64,000 bases of DNA, taken from assembly GCA_041674745.1 (NCBI GenBank), contig JBAYVD010000003.1, positions 186,001 to 250,000 of the forward strand, written 5' to 3'. The notes beneath the pieces are model-generated. The model was given only the letters and a program-made list of their open reading frames with translations, ran no database searches and was not told the DNA's origin. The position numbers and the translations under genes are program-made. The stretch is from UBA2040 sp041674745. GTDB lineage: Bacteria; Bacteroidota; Bacteroidia; Flavobacteriales_D; Crocinitomicaceae. Shown one piece after another: positions 17,878-26,418 of this stretch (position 1 is its first letter; every line of letters starts with the position of its first letter).

Positions 17878-18588
17878 TTACGGACGTAATACCCATGGAA
17901 TTTTAGCCGGCAATTCGGTTAATTGTTCCACTACGTTGTCGTCTTTTCGAACTTTGTGTTTTCCTTTGTGGTTAAAGAAAATGGCTTTCATACCTGCGTT
18001 TAATCCACCTAAATAATCGGCTTCGTAATTGTCGCCAATCATGACACTTTTATCTTTTTTGGCTTTTGCTAATTCCATAGAATGTTGGAAAACTCGAGCA
18101 TTGGGTTTGGTTACGCCGACTTCTTCAGAACAAACAATAACGTCGAAAAAAGACTTGAGTCCCGCTTCACGTATTTTGATATGTTGAACTTCCTTGAAGC
18201 CATTGGTAATAATATGTAGATTATAACCTTCGTTTGCCAAATTGTTCAAAGTTTCGATAGCGCCAGGGAAAAGATTTTTCTGGTAAGGGGAAACATCTAA
18301 ATAGGCTTGACTCAAGGTCTCCACCAAGGAGTCGTCTTCAATTTTAAAATATTTTAAAGTGTCGGTAAAACGCTTGGTGCGCAAAAGTTCCTTGTTGATG
18401 GTGCCTTTTCCATATTGTTGCCATAGTAATTTGTTCGCGTTTTGATAGACGCCATGAAAAGTGGAGAATTTCTCTACTTTTTGATCCAATCCTGTTTCTT
18501 TAAAGATTTGCTTAAGCGCACTTTTGGAATTTTTCTCAAAGTCCCACAAGGTATGGTCTAAGTCAAAAAAGAGATGAAAATCGTTCAT
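17878..18588 (-). CDS. HAD-superfamily nucleotidase, YjjG type
   Basis: 236 residues. HAD motif I is FFDLDHTLWDF (nucleophile D9, acid D11). Motif II is HIITNGF, the motif III lysine lies in VGVTKPNARVF and motif IV is MIGDNYEADYLGG. The alpha-helical cap following motif I matches YjjG enzymes, which dephosphorylate non-canonical pyrimidine nucleotides. The start abuts the end of the next minus-strand gene, and the gene converges with rlmB. A uracil salvage enzyme lies just upstream in the same run, which fits pyrimidine housekeeping. Confidence 0.85.
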   Translation of the reverse strand: MNDFHLFFDLDHTLWDFEKNSKSALKQIFKETGLDQKVEKFSTFHGVYQNANKLLWQQYGKGTINKELLRTKRFTDTLKYFKIEDDSLVETLSQAYLDVSPYQKNLFPGAIETLNNLANEGYNLHIITNGFKEVQHIKIREAGLKSFFDVIVCSEEVGVTKPNARVFQHSMELAKAKKDKSVMIGDNYEADYLGGLNAGMKAIFFNHKGKHKVRKDDNVVEQLTELPAKIPWVLRP

Positions 18589-19050
18589 TTAAAATACTTT
18601 GTAAGCCAAGACGCTCAATAAGAAGCTGTTGATAGCCAAACAGATAATGATGATAGAAAAAGTGTTTTTCTGGTGACCATAAAATTTCGCACAAATGATA
18701 CTTCCGACGGGAACCGATAAAAATAGCGGTGCGAGAAAACACAAACCATATTGGCCAATGCCATGTTTCAAACGGATGATGGTTCTGTTCAGTTTGGTAA
18801 AGTTTTTTTTGTGAACATATACAAGGCCAGCTTCCTCCATCTTTATTCGTTTCTCAGCATTTTTGTGCTGGTAACGTTTCATGAAATATTCACTTAAAAA
18901 ATAAAAGACGAGTGCGCTTATAACGCCACCCGCGAAAGATGAAAACCAGGTTGAGAAAAAATCAAGTCCAACACCGCGTCCGGTAAAAGGCGCAAACATG
19001 AATTTTACAAAAGACAGAAAGAAAATACCGGCAATAGCACCCCACTTCAT
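18589..19050 (-). CDS. Small uncharacterised membrane protein
   Basis: 153 residues with four hydrophobic segments (about 3-20, 34-54, 98-118 and 130-150) and a basic cytosolic loop in between (KRYQHKNAEKRIKMEE). I do not recognise a family with confidence. It is sandwiched between upp and the YjjG-type nucleotidase with 1-3 nt gaps, so the three are almost certainly one transcript. That context gives no clear hint of function. Confidence 0.7.
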   Translation of the reverse strand: MKWGAIAGIFFLSFVKFMFAPFTGRGVGLDFFSTWFSSFAGGVISALVFYFLSEYFMKRYQHKNAEKRIKMEEAGLVYVHKKNFTKLNRTIIRLKHGIGQYGLCFLAPLFLSVPVGSIICAKFYGHQKNTFSIIIICLAINSFLLSVLAYKVF

Positions 19051-19053
19051 GAA

Positions 19054-19701
19054 TTACAATTTTACTCCGTAAGCTAAATCACCTGCATCACCTAAACCGG
19101 GCACTATATAGGATTGAGCAGTCAATTCTTTATCAATCGCACCTACATAATATAAGGTATCTTTTGGTAAATGATCTTGTAAGTAGATCAAAGCTTCTGG
19201 CGCGGCAATCGCTGCACAAATAATGGTTCGACTCGGAGTTCCATTTGCCAGCAAGGATTGATAAACCATTTGCATGGAATTTCCAGTTGCCAACATGGGA
19301 TCTGAAATAATTAAGACTTTTCCCTCAATACTCGGAGCAGCCATGTATTCTACGTGAATTTCAAATTCCTCCAAGGATGAATGTTTGCGATAGGCAGATA
19401 CAAAGGCGTTTTCAGCGCGGTCGAAAATATCGAGAAACCCCATATGCATGCCTAAGCCAGCCCGCAAAATAGTGGCAAGAACCGGTTGTTGATCCATTAC
19501 GTTGCAATCAGCAGTTCCAAGAGGAGTTTGCACGGAAATTTCTTGGTAATGCAATACTTTTGAAACTTCGTACGCCATGATCGTACCGACACGTTCCAAG
19601 TTCTTGCGAAAGCGCAAAGGATCTTGCTGAATGTGTACATCGCGCATTTCGGCTAAGTAGGTGTTGAAAATCGTGTTGTTATCTGAAATGTGCTGAATCA
19701 T
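19054..19701 (-). CDS. upp: Uracil phosphoribosyltransferase
   Basis: 215 residues, the normal length. It converts uracil and PRPP to UMP in pyrimidine salvage. Visible motifs are ILRAGLGM, the PRPP-binding loop ISDPMLATGNS, and the C-terminal uracil-binding GLGDAGDLAYG. It is the first gene of a three-gene minus-strand run. Confidence 0.96.
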   Translation of the reverse strand: MIQHISDNNTIFNTYLAEMRDVHIQQDPLRFRKNLERVGTIMAYEVSKVLHYQEISVQTPLGTADCNVMDQQPVLATILRAGLGMHMGFLDIFDRAENAFVSAYRKHSSLEEFEIHVEYMAAPSIEGKVLIISDPMLATGNSMQMVYQSLLANGTPSRTIICAAIAAPEALIYLQDHLPKDTLYYVGAIDKELTAQSYIVPGLGDAGDLAYGVKL

Positions 19702-19810
19702 GTAGTATCTTTTCTAGGTTAAAGATAATCGAAATGTTTTGACATTGGAAGCGTGAAATGAAAATGATTGTTAAGTTTCTTAAATCTCAGGTATTCGTTT
19801 AGAAAAAAGG

Positions 19811-19818
19811 TAAATTTG
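19811..19818 (+). promoter_or_regulatory. -7 box (TAAATTTG) for the ABC exporter unit
   Basis: Exact TAnnTTTG match seven bases before the ATG at 19826, implying a very short leader. No TTG is found at the usual 19-21 nt spacing. Confidence 0.5.
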
Positions 19819-19825
19819 CGCTCCC

Positions 19826-21601
19826 ATGGCAGAAAAGGCAAAATTAAATACAAAAATATTCTTCCGTTTGGTTTCCTACGCAAAAGCGTACAAAGGAATC
19901 CTCTTTTTGGCTTTCGCAGCCTCTTTGTTAATTGCTTTATTTTCAGCACTTCGTCCCAAATTGATTGGCGACATGGTGCGAAACTATATTGTAGAATCAC
20001 AAGATAGTTCTTCCCTGTTGATGTGGACAGGCATCATCATTGGGATGTTGCTTTTTGAAGCGTTTTTCCAATTTACAGGCTCTTATTTTTCCAATTTATT
20101 GGCGCAAAATATTATCAAGGATTTGCGAAAAAAATTGTTCTCGCACATTATGACTTTTAAAATGCGGTATTTTGACCAAACACCAATTGGTGCGTTAGTT
20201 ACGCGGGTGGTTTCGGATTTAGAGGCTGTGAGTGAGGTTTTTTCTGCCGGATTGATTGATGTTTTAGGTGATTTAATCATGTTGATGACGGTTTTAGGCT
20301 GGATGTTTTACACCAATGCCCAATTGACGTTGATGACATTGATTCCGATTCCAATTTTGCTCATTGCTACACGGATTTTCGCTCGCGCGATGCGCAAATC
20401 CTTTCAATTGGAGCGTTTGCAAGTGACCAAACTAAACACCTTCGTCCAAGAGCGAATTTCAGGAATGGCGATTGTGCAATTGTTCAGTCGTGAAAAACAA
20501 GAATATGCCAGTTTCGAAGTAATCAATCGAGGACATAGACAGGCGCACGTAAATGCGGTTTGGGCATTTTCGATTTTCTTCCCAGTGGTGGAATTGTTGA
20601 GTTCCATGTCCATTGCTTTGTTGCTGGTGTGGGGAGCTTTTCAAGTAGATGGTGTAAAACCAGAAAATCAAACTTTGATGTATTCGCAAATCATTTCATT
20701 CACCTTGTGGATCAACATGCTGTATCGACCTATAAGACAATTGGCAGATAAATTCAACATTCTACAACGAGGCACCGTTCGAGCAGAAAGAGTATTTGAG
20801 ATTTTGGATTTGGACGAACACATTCAACATCAAGGAACGCTGGCAGATGTCGATTTCAATCAAAACATTGAATTTAAAGACATTTATTTTGCCTACAAGG
20901 ACGAAGAGTATGTTTTGAAAAACATCAATTTGGAAATTGAAGCCGGTTCCACGGTCGCTTTTGTTGGAGCAACCGGCGCTGGTAAATCTTCCATCGTCAA
21001 TTTGATAGGTCGCTTTTATGAATACCAAAAAGGATCCATTTTTCTAGGCGGAACGGATATCAAAGAAATTGATTTAAAATATTTACGGAGCAACGTAGCC
21101 ATTGTACTGCAAGATGTTTTTCTATTTTCGGATACCATACACAACAATATTACGTTGGGGGACGAAAGCATTACTCGAGAACAAGTGGTTGAAGCAGCAA
21201 AAGCTGTAAGAGCACATGATTTCATTGCCAAATTACCAGAAGGGTATGATTACAATGTAGGCGAGCGTGGCGGCGTGTTGTCCGTTGGGCAACGTCAATT
21301 GATTTCTTTTATCCGCGCTTATGTATTCCAACCGAAAATTTTAATTTTGGATGAAGCGACTTCTAGCGTAGATGACGAATCGGAAGAATTGATTCAGCGA
21401 GCGACAGAAGAGTTAACAAAAGGAAGAACTTCTATTGTTATCGCACATCGACTTTCAACCATTCAAACGGCTGATAAAATTGTGGTGTTGGACAAAGGCG
21501 AAATCATGGAAATCGGCACGCACACCGAGTTGTTGCTCAAAGAAGATGGTTTTTACCGAAAATTGTACGACAGACAATTTTCTGAAGAAAATAAACAATG
21601 A
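19826..21601 (+). CDS. ABC exporter half-transporter (permease fused to ATPase, MsbA/LmrA-like)
   Basis: 591 residues. The N-terminal six-helix exporter domain (about 20-310) is followed by the ATPase: Walker A GATGAGKS (381-388), Q-loop VLQDVFLFS, signature LSVGQRQL, Walker B ILILDEATS and H-loop IAHRLS. The signature has Val in place of the usual second glycine position, as in some heterodimer-type exporters. It would act as a dimer in the inner membrane, moving lipids or drugs out. The stop overlaps the next gene's ATG as ATGA. The cargo cannot be read from the sequence. Confidence 0.92.
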   Translation: MAEKAKLNTKIFFRLVSYAKAYKGILFLAFAASLLIALFSALRPKLIGDMVRNYIVESQDSSSLLMWTGIIIGMLLFEAFFQFTGSYFSNLLAQNIIKDLRKKLFSHIMTFKMRYFDQTPIGALVTRVVSDLEAVSEVFSAGLIDVLGDLIMLMTVLGWMFYTNAQLTLMTLIPIPILLIATRIFARAMRKSFQLERLQVTKLNTFVQERISGMAIVQLFSREKQEYASFEVINRGHRQAHVNAVWAFSIFFPVVELLSSMSIALLLVWGAFQVDGVKPENQTLMYSQIISFTLWINMLYRPIRQLADKFNILQRGTVRAERVFEILDLDEHIQHQGTLADVDFNQNIEFKDIYFAYKDEEYVLKNINLEIEAGSTVAFVGATGAGKSSIVNLIGRFYEYQKGSIFLGGTDIKEIDLKYLRSNVAIVLQDVFLFSDTIHNNITLGDESITREQVVEAAKAVRAHDFIAKLPEGYDYNVGERGGVLSVGQRQLISFIRAYVFQPKILILDEATSSVDDESEELIQRATEELTKGRTSIVIAHRLSTIQTADKIVVLDKGEIMEIGTHTELLLKEDGFYRKLYDRQFSEENKQ

Positions 21602-22461
21602 TAGGATTAAACATTGGTGGAGTGCCAGAACACTTCAATTTACCTTGGCGATTGGCAATCGAAGATGGTAAATTTCGAGAATTTGGATTGAATTTGCATT
21701 GGGCTGACATGAGCGGAGGTACCGGGCAAATGATTCGTGGTTTGGAAAATAAATCAATTGATGTAGCGGTACTTTTGACGGAAGGAATTACAAAATCCAT
21801 CCTTCAAGGATTGGACGCAACCATTCTTCAGGTATATGTGACCAGCCCTTTGCATTGGGGAATTCACGTTCCATTTGATTCTGCGATTGAAAAATTCGAA
21901 GATTTAAAGGATCAAACCTATGCCATTTCCAGAGAAGGTTCTGGGTCGCATTTGATGTCGTATGTTTTTGCGCACCAACAAGGATGGCCGGTCGATAATT
22001 TAAAGTTTGATGTAGTAGGTGACGTATACGGTGGACTTTGGGCATTGGAGCACAATGAAGCGCAAGCTTTTCTCTGGGAAAAATACACAACCGCACCTTT
22101 TACAGAGCAAAAGAAATGCCGCTCCATTGGTGAAGTGGTAACCCCTTGGCCTTGTTTTGTGATTGCTGTTCGAAATGAAGTATTAGAGCAACACGGTGAT
22201 TTACTACGCCAAATGTGTTTGACCGTAAATCAACGAGCCAAAGACATGCTGACAGAGCCGAATATCATCGATATTATTTCATGGCGCTACAATTTGCGCA
22301 GCAGTCATGTGGAAAGTTGGTTGAATGAAACGGTTTGGAATTACGATGGCATCGAATATCCATTGGAATTCAATAAAACGGTAAATTACCTTAAAATGCT
22401 CAACTTAATTACCGAAGAGCAAGGTGAAAATTGGAGAGAAAAATTATTTCCCAAATCATAA
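21598..22461 (+). CDS. Cytosolic type-2 periplasmic-binding-fold protein (SsuA/THI5-like)
   Basis: 287 residues. It has the layout of substrate-binding proteins of the NMT1/SsuA type: an N-terminal lobe with GGVPEHFNLPWRLAIEDG and DMSGGTGQMIRGLENKSIDVAVL, then a hinge and a second lobe with YAISREGSGSHLMSYVF. It starts directly at the fold with no signal peptide or lipobox, so it should stay in the cytosol. This resembles a small family known from fungi and bacteria (Candida CA3427-like proteins) whose ligand is unknown. It is translationally coupled to the exporter gene (ATGA). Ligand and role are unknown. Confidence 0.78.
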   Translation: MIGLNIGGVPEHFNLPWRLAIEDGKFREFGLNLHWADMSGGTGQMIRGLENKSIDVAVLLTEGITKSILQGLDATILQVYVTSPLHWGIHVPFDSAIEKFEDLKDQTYAISREGSGSHLMSYVFAHQQGWPVDNLKFDVVGDVYGGLWALEHNEAQAFLWEKYTTAPFTEQKKCRSIGEVVTPWPCFVIAVRNEVLEQHGDLLRQMCLTVNQRAKDMLTEPNIIDIISWRYNLRSSHVESWLNETVWNYDGIEYPLEFNKTVNYLKMLNLITEEQGENWREKLFPKS

Positions 22462-22473
22462 ACTTCTAGAGTT

Positions 22474-22481
22474 TAAATTTG
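22474..22481 (+). promoter_or_regulatory. -7 box (TAAATTTG) just before hemH
   Basis: Exact TAnnTTTG match ending four bases before the ATG at 22486. If used, the transcript would be essentially leaderless. No TTG at normal spacing is seen, and read-through from the upstream gene is also possible. Confidence 0.45.
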
Positions 22482-22485
22482 TTAG

Positions 22486-23523
22486 ATGAGCATGTTGAAA
22501 AAGAAGATAGGATTACTTTTATTGCAATTAGGAACACCCGATAGTCCAAAAACGGGAGATGTTCGCCGATATTTGAGTGAATTTTTAAATGATCCGCGCG
22601 TAATTGATATTCCTTGGTTGCCGAGAAAATTATTGGTGAATGGTATTATCGTTCCTTTTCGAGCGCCCAAATCAGCCAAGATTTACAAAGAACTGTGGGA
22701 CATGTCCAACGGGATTTCGCCTTTGATGACGCATACCGAGAAGGTAAAAGAATTGTTGCAAGAGCGTTTCAAAAATGATAATGTGACAGTGGAAATGGCC
22801 ATGCGTTACCAAAATCCATCCATGGATTCTGTTTTGGCAAGAATGAAAACAGCCAATTATGACGAAATAATTATTTTACCGTTGTTTCCTCAATATGCCA
22901 GCGCTTCTACAGGTTCTGCGGTCGAAAAAGCTATGAACATCATTCGCAAATGGTGGGTCATCCCAGACATAAAAATCATCAGTCAGTTTTACGACAATGA
23001 AGGCTACTTGGACAGTATCGTTGACAATACCAAACAATTTGACTTGAAATCGTACGATCACATTTTGTTCTCCTACCACGGTTTGCCTGAGCGCCAAGTG
23101 GACAAAGTGTACGAAGAAGATACCGATTTGTGTGGCGATCAACCTTGTGAAACGGAGTTGAATGCTAAAAATAAATTTTGTTACAAAGCTACTTGTTATG
23201 CAACCACTCGTTTGTTGGCTGCCAAATTAGGCTTGAAAGAAGAGGACTATACCGTTTGTTTTCAATCGCGGTTGGACAAAAAATGGTTGGAACCTTTTTC
23301 TGATAAAGTGGTGGAAGAATGGGGTAAAAAAGGCGCGAAACGCTTGTTGGCCTTCAGTCCAGCCTTCGTTGCAGATTGTTTAGAAACGCTTGTTGAAATT
23401 GGTGGAGAATACCAAGAAATCTTCGAAGAACACGGCGGCGAAAAAGTGCAATTGGTTCCTTCCAGCAATTCTCATCCACTGTTTATAGATGGTTTGGAGA
23501 AATTGGTAAGAGGGCAAATGTAG
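22486..23523 (+). CDS. hemH: Ferrochelatase
   Basis: 345 residues. It inserts ferrous iron into the porphyrin in the last step of protoheme synthesis. Motifs include LLQLGTPDSP, the substrate-binding GISPLMTHT, the active-site His in FSYHGLPER, and the late FSPAFVADCLETLVEIGGEY. An internal cysteine cluster (C216, C221, C232, C237; spacing C-x4-C-x10-C-x4-C) sits where some bacterial ferrochelatases bind a 2Fe-2S cluster. The enzyme probably is membrane-associated or cytosolic. ATG at 22486 or 22492 could be the start. Confidence 0.96.
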   Translation: MSMLKKKIGLLLLQLGTPDSPKTGDVRRYLSEFLNDPRVIDIPWLPRKLLVNGIIVPFRAPKSAKIYKELWDMSNGISPLMTHTEKVKELLQERFKNDNVTVEMAMRYQNPSMDSVLARMKTANYDEIIILPLFPQYASASTGSAVEKAMNIIRKWWVIPDIKIISQFYDNEGYLDSIVDNTKQFDLKSYDHILFSYHGLPERQVDKVYEEDTDLCGDQPCETELNAKNKFCYKATCYATTRLLAAKLGLKEEDYTVCFQSRLDKKWLEPFSDKVVEEWGKKGAKRLLAFSPAFVADCLETLVEIGGEYQEIFEEHGGEKVQLVPSSNSHPLFIDGLEKLVRGQM

Positions 23524-23575
23524 ATTTGAATGTTTAATGCAATGCATCGCTCGCAGCAGGTGAATAATCAAACCG

Positions 23576-23607
23576 GGATTTATTGGATTTAGGGATTTGC
23601 TGGATTT
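23576..23607. repeat. Short quasi-repeat of GGATTT
   Basis: GGATTT occurs at 23576, 23585, 23593 and 23602 (steps of 9, 8 and 9). It lies in the 144-bp gap between convergent hemH and the membrane protein gene. No good hairpin terminator is evident there. Confidence 0.45.
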
Positions 23608-23667
23608 TTAGTCTTTTTTAACCGACTTTTTGGTTCAAAAGTGAATTGGATTTTAATTGATTTGTCG

Positions 23668-24762
23668 TTATTTGGGTTTAGGACCTCTCACTTCTTCGTC
23701 CCAATCTTCTTCTGATTTGATAAAGTGATAAGTCTTTCCTCCAATTTTTTGGCTAGTTAAAAAGAGACTAGAATCTTGAAATTGAAATTTGAATGCTTCT
23801 TTATCAAACTCATTTAATGGTAGATGGTAGAAAATGTTTTCCTTTACCTCAAATCGTCCAAAAGGAAAATCTCTTTTCGTCATCTTTTTTTCATAGCTAG
23901 TGATAGTTAAAAAAGAATGCTTGGAAAATTTCCATTTTTCATTCTGCAAATAATTTTTATCCTGAATCAATTTCACGCCTTGTTGAAAGGTTGAAATAAG
24001 TTGCCAATAACCTATAAAAGGTTTCGCTTCTTCTGTTAATTGTATTGGAATGGTCATGGATTCTTTTTGACGAGCATTTCGTTTTTTGTCTTCGTCAATT
24101 ATCGCAGATATACTTAAATAATCAAGTTGATTCCATTGATTCTTTTCAATATAATTGCGGTGTTTCAAAAGAATTTTTTCTCCTGAATTATACCCCGAAA
24201 AGGAATATTCTTCTCTAAAATTTTCAAGACTTTTTAACGCCATTGAATTAGCGAAAAGAGCTTCATCTTTTCTAAACTTAAGATTAAGAAACCAACTATA
24301 TTTATCCCAAGCGATGAAATTCGTTCTTTTTGATGTTCGGTTAAAAACATCATTGAAGTTAAAAAAATAAAAAGTTTGATAAGATGGTAAAGATGAAAAC
24401 CAGATAACACTAATTAAAAAGGCAGTTTTGAACCAATCTTTTTTATTGAATTTATTGTGTTCGTTTAAAACAAGGAAGAATAAAATTACGGTAATAATTA
24501 GACAAATCACTACTAAAAAATAACCTTGTTTCCAGTATAATAGACTAAATAGTAATCGAACCATCCACAAGGAAATGCACAATTGAAACAAGCTGCTAAT
24601 TTTATTTTCGCGAAAATTTAGAATGAAAAATCCAATACTGAAAATGAGAAGGAAACCTGTTCCACAAATATTTAGTATAGCTGAAAAGGGCCAATGAAAT
24701 AATCGAAATAAAGTACCAGCAACGATTAATGACCAAATAATAATTAAAATATATTTTCTCAT
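23668..24762 (-). CDS. Uncharacterised membrane protein with a GldL-like N-terminal hairpin
   Basis: 364 residues. Residues 1-48 form two hydrophobic helices joined by LFRLFHWPFS, strikingly like the GldL turn LFKIMHWKFA in this same window. Two or three more helices follow (about 57-125), then about 240 soluble residues ending with SEEDWDEEVRGPKPK. The second helix has GTGFLLIF where GldL has GTEAIIFF, so the motor glutamate is missing. The soluble part is not recognised. The gene stands alone, convergent with hemH and divergent from ahcY. I infer only a shared membrane-hairpin ancestry or convergence with GldL. Confidence 0.7.
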   Translation of the reverse strand: MRKYILIIIWSLIVAGTLFRLFHWPFSAILNICGTGFLLIFSIGFFILNFRENKISSLFQLCISLWMVRLLFSLLYWKQGYFLVVICLIITVILFFLVLNEHNKFNKKDWFKTAFLISVIWFSSLPSYQTFYFFNFNDVFNRTSKRTNFIAWDKYSWFLNLKFRKDEALFANSMALKSLENFREEYSFSGYNSGEKILLKHRNYIEKNQWNQLDYLSISAIIDEDKKRNARQKESMTIPIQLTEEAKPFIGYWQLISTFQQGVKLIQDKNYLQNEKWKFSKHSFLTITSYEKKMTKRDFPFGRFEVKENIFYHLPLNEFDKEAFKFQFQDSSLFLTSQKIGGKTYHFIKSEEDWDEEVRGPKPK

Positions 24763-24928
24763 CTTGTCGATATTTTCACTGCAATTATAGTCATTACTTT
24801 AATTTGAGTAGTGAATTGAGAAATATAAAAATCTAAGTTATCCAAGTTTTTTATTGTCGATCACATCAGAGTATTGATAAACATTTTATCCCATCCCTTG
24901 TTTATTTTTTATTCCAAAAGGAACTCCG

Positions 24929-24936
24929 TATCTTTG
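24929..24936 (+). promoter_or_regulatory. -7 box (TATCTTTG) for ahcY
   Basis: Exact TAnnTTTG match 39 nt before the ATG at 24976. The upstream -33 region is T-rich without a clean TTG at 19-21 nt. I see no SAH-riboswitch-like structure in the leader. Confidence 0.55.
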
Positions 24937-24975
24937 CAGTCGATTTAGAAATAAGAACTTTAGAAAAATCATAAT

Positions 24976-26289
24976 ATGAGTAATACAGCTGAAAAATTAG
25001 CTTACAAAGTAAAAGACATCTCTCTAGCAGATTGGGGTCGAAAAGAAATTAGATTAGCAGAATCAGAAATGCCAGGTTTGATGGCGCTTCGTGAAGAATT
25101 TGGTGCTGCAAAACCATTGAAAGGTGCGCGTATCGCAGGATGTTTACACATGACGATCCAAACGGCCGTTTTGATCGAAACATTGGTAGAATTAGGTGCA
25201 GACGTTACTTGGTCTTCTTGTAATATTTTCTCTACACAAGATCACGCTGCGGCGGCTATTGCTGCTGCTGGAATTCCCGTTTACGCTTGGAAAGGTATGA
25301 ACGAAGAAGAATTCGACTGGTGTATTGAACAAACATTGTTTGCTTTCCCAGGTGGAGAGCCGTTGAACATGATTTTGGACGATGGTGGTGATTTGACCAA
25401 CATGGTTTTCGATCGTTACCCAGAATTGACAGCTGCCATCAAAGGTTTGTCTGAAGAAACTACAACTGGCGTTCACCGTTTGTATGAGCGTAAATTGAAC
25501 GGAACATTGGTGATGCCAGCAATCAACGTGAATGATTCAGTAACAAAATCAAAATTCGATAACAAATACGGTTGCAAAGAATCCTTAGTTGATTCAATTC
25601 GTCGTGCTACAGATACGATGATGGCAGGTAAAATTGCGGTTGTTTGTGGTTACGGTGATGTTGGTAAAGGTTCTGCTGCTTCTTTGCAAGGTGCGGGTGC
25701 ACGTGTAATTGTTACGGAAATCGATCCAATTTGTGCGTTGCAAGCGGCTATGGACGGATTTGAAGTACGTAAATTGGAAAATGTAATTGGTGGTGTAGAT
25801 ATCGTTGTAACAACAACCGGTAACAAAGACATCGTTCAAGGTCATCATTTCGAAGCTATGCGCGACAAAACCATCGTTTGTAACATCGGTCACTTCGACA
25901 ATGAAATCGATATGGCATGGTTGAACAAAAATCACGGAGCTTCTAAAATCGAAATCAAACCACAAGTGGATATGTACACGATTGATGGAAAAGACATCAT
26001 CGTTTTGGCGGAAGGTCGTTTGGTGAATTTAGGTTGTGCTACAGGTCACCCTTCATTCGTAATGTCCAACTCATTCACCAACCAAACATTGGCGCAATTA
26101 GAATTGTGGAACAATTCAGCAGCTTACGAAAATGACGTCTACATGTTGCCAAAACATTTGGATGAAAAAGTAGCGAAGTTGCACCTTGCGAAAGTAGGAG
26201 CCGAGCTAACGGAATTGCGTCCAGATCAAGCTGCGTATATCGGAGTGGATGTGAAAGGACCGTTCAAAGCGGATCATTACAGATACTAG
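24976..26289 (+). CDS. ahcY: Adenosylhomocysteinase
   Basis: 437 residues. A cytosolic NAD-dependent enzyme that cleaves S-adenosylhomocysteine to adenosine and homocysteine, keeping methylation running. GCLHMTIQTAVLIETL is the substrate-domain start, followed by SCNIFSTQDHAAAAI, the NAD-binding CGYGDVGKGSA and the C-terminal KADHYRY, which contacts cofactor in the neighbouring subunit. Codon use is smooth and highly-expressed-like. It is monocistronic, ending in a strong hairpin. Confidence 0.98.
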   Translation: MSNTAEKLAYKVKDISLADWGRKEIRLAESEMPGLMALREEFGAAKPLKGARIAGCLHMTIQTAVLIETLVELGADVTWSSCNIFSTQDHAAAAIAAAGIPVYAWKGMNEEEFDWCIEQTLFAFPGGEPLNMILDDGGDLTNMVFDRYPELTAAIKGLSEETTTGVHRLYERKLNGTLVMPAINVNDSVTKSKFDNKYGCKESLVDSIRRATDTMMAGKIAVVCGYGDVGKGSAASLQGAGARVIVTEIDPICALQAAMDGFEVRKLENVIGGVDIVVTTTGNKDIVQGHHFEAMRDKTIVCNIGHFDNEIDMAWLNKNHGASKIEIKPQVDMYTIDGKDIIVLAEGRLVNLGCATGHPSFVMSNSFTNQTLAQLELWNNSAAYENDVYMLPKHLDEKVAKLHLAKVGAELTELRPDQAAYIGVDVKGPFKADHYRY

Positions 26290-26308
26290 AATTTCAAAAA
26301 AAAAATCT

Positions 26309-26339
26309 AAAAAAGGACTTCTAAAGAGGTCCTTTTTTT
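26309..26339 (+). terminator. Hairpin terminator after ahcY
   Basis: AAAAAAGGACTT pairs with AGGTCCTTTTTT (one G-T pair) around a short CTAAAG loop, followed by a T-run. The last bases overlap the -33 TTG of the next gene's promoter. Confidence 0.85.
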
Positions 26340-26369
26340 GTTTTAGAATAGCTTAATTATCTATATTTG
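26338..26369 (+). promoter_or_regulatory. Housekeeping promoter of the secreted unknown
   Basis: TTG at 26338-26340, 21-nt spacer, TATATTTG at 26362-26369; expected transcription start about 26373, giving a leader of roughly 45 nt. Confidence 0.65.
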
Positions 26370-26418
26370 GTTCAAATTTTGTTTGTAAACAGAAAAATTA
26401 AAACTAACAATAACCATT

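Noticed and set aside
21598..22461. An ABC importer with its solute-binding protein.
   Set aside because: The preceding transporter has the exporter domain layout, and the binding-fold protein has no signal peptide or lipobox.
24776..24975. An SAH riboswitch upstream of ahcY.
   Set aside because: I found a promoter box but no convincing pseudoknot or stem arrangement, and the leader after the box is only about 35 nt.
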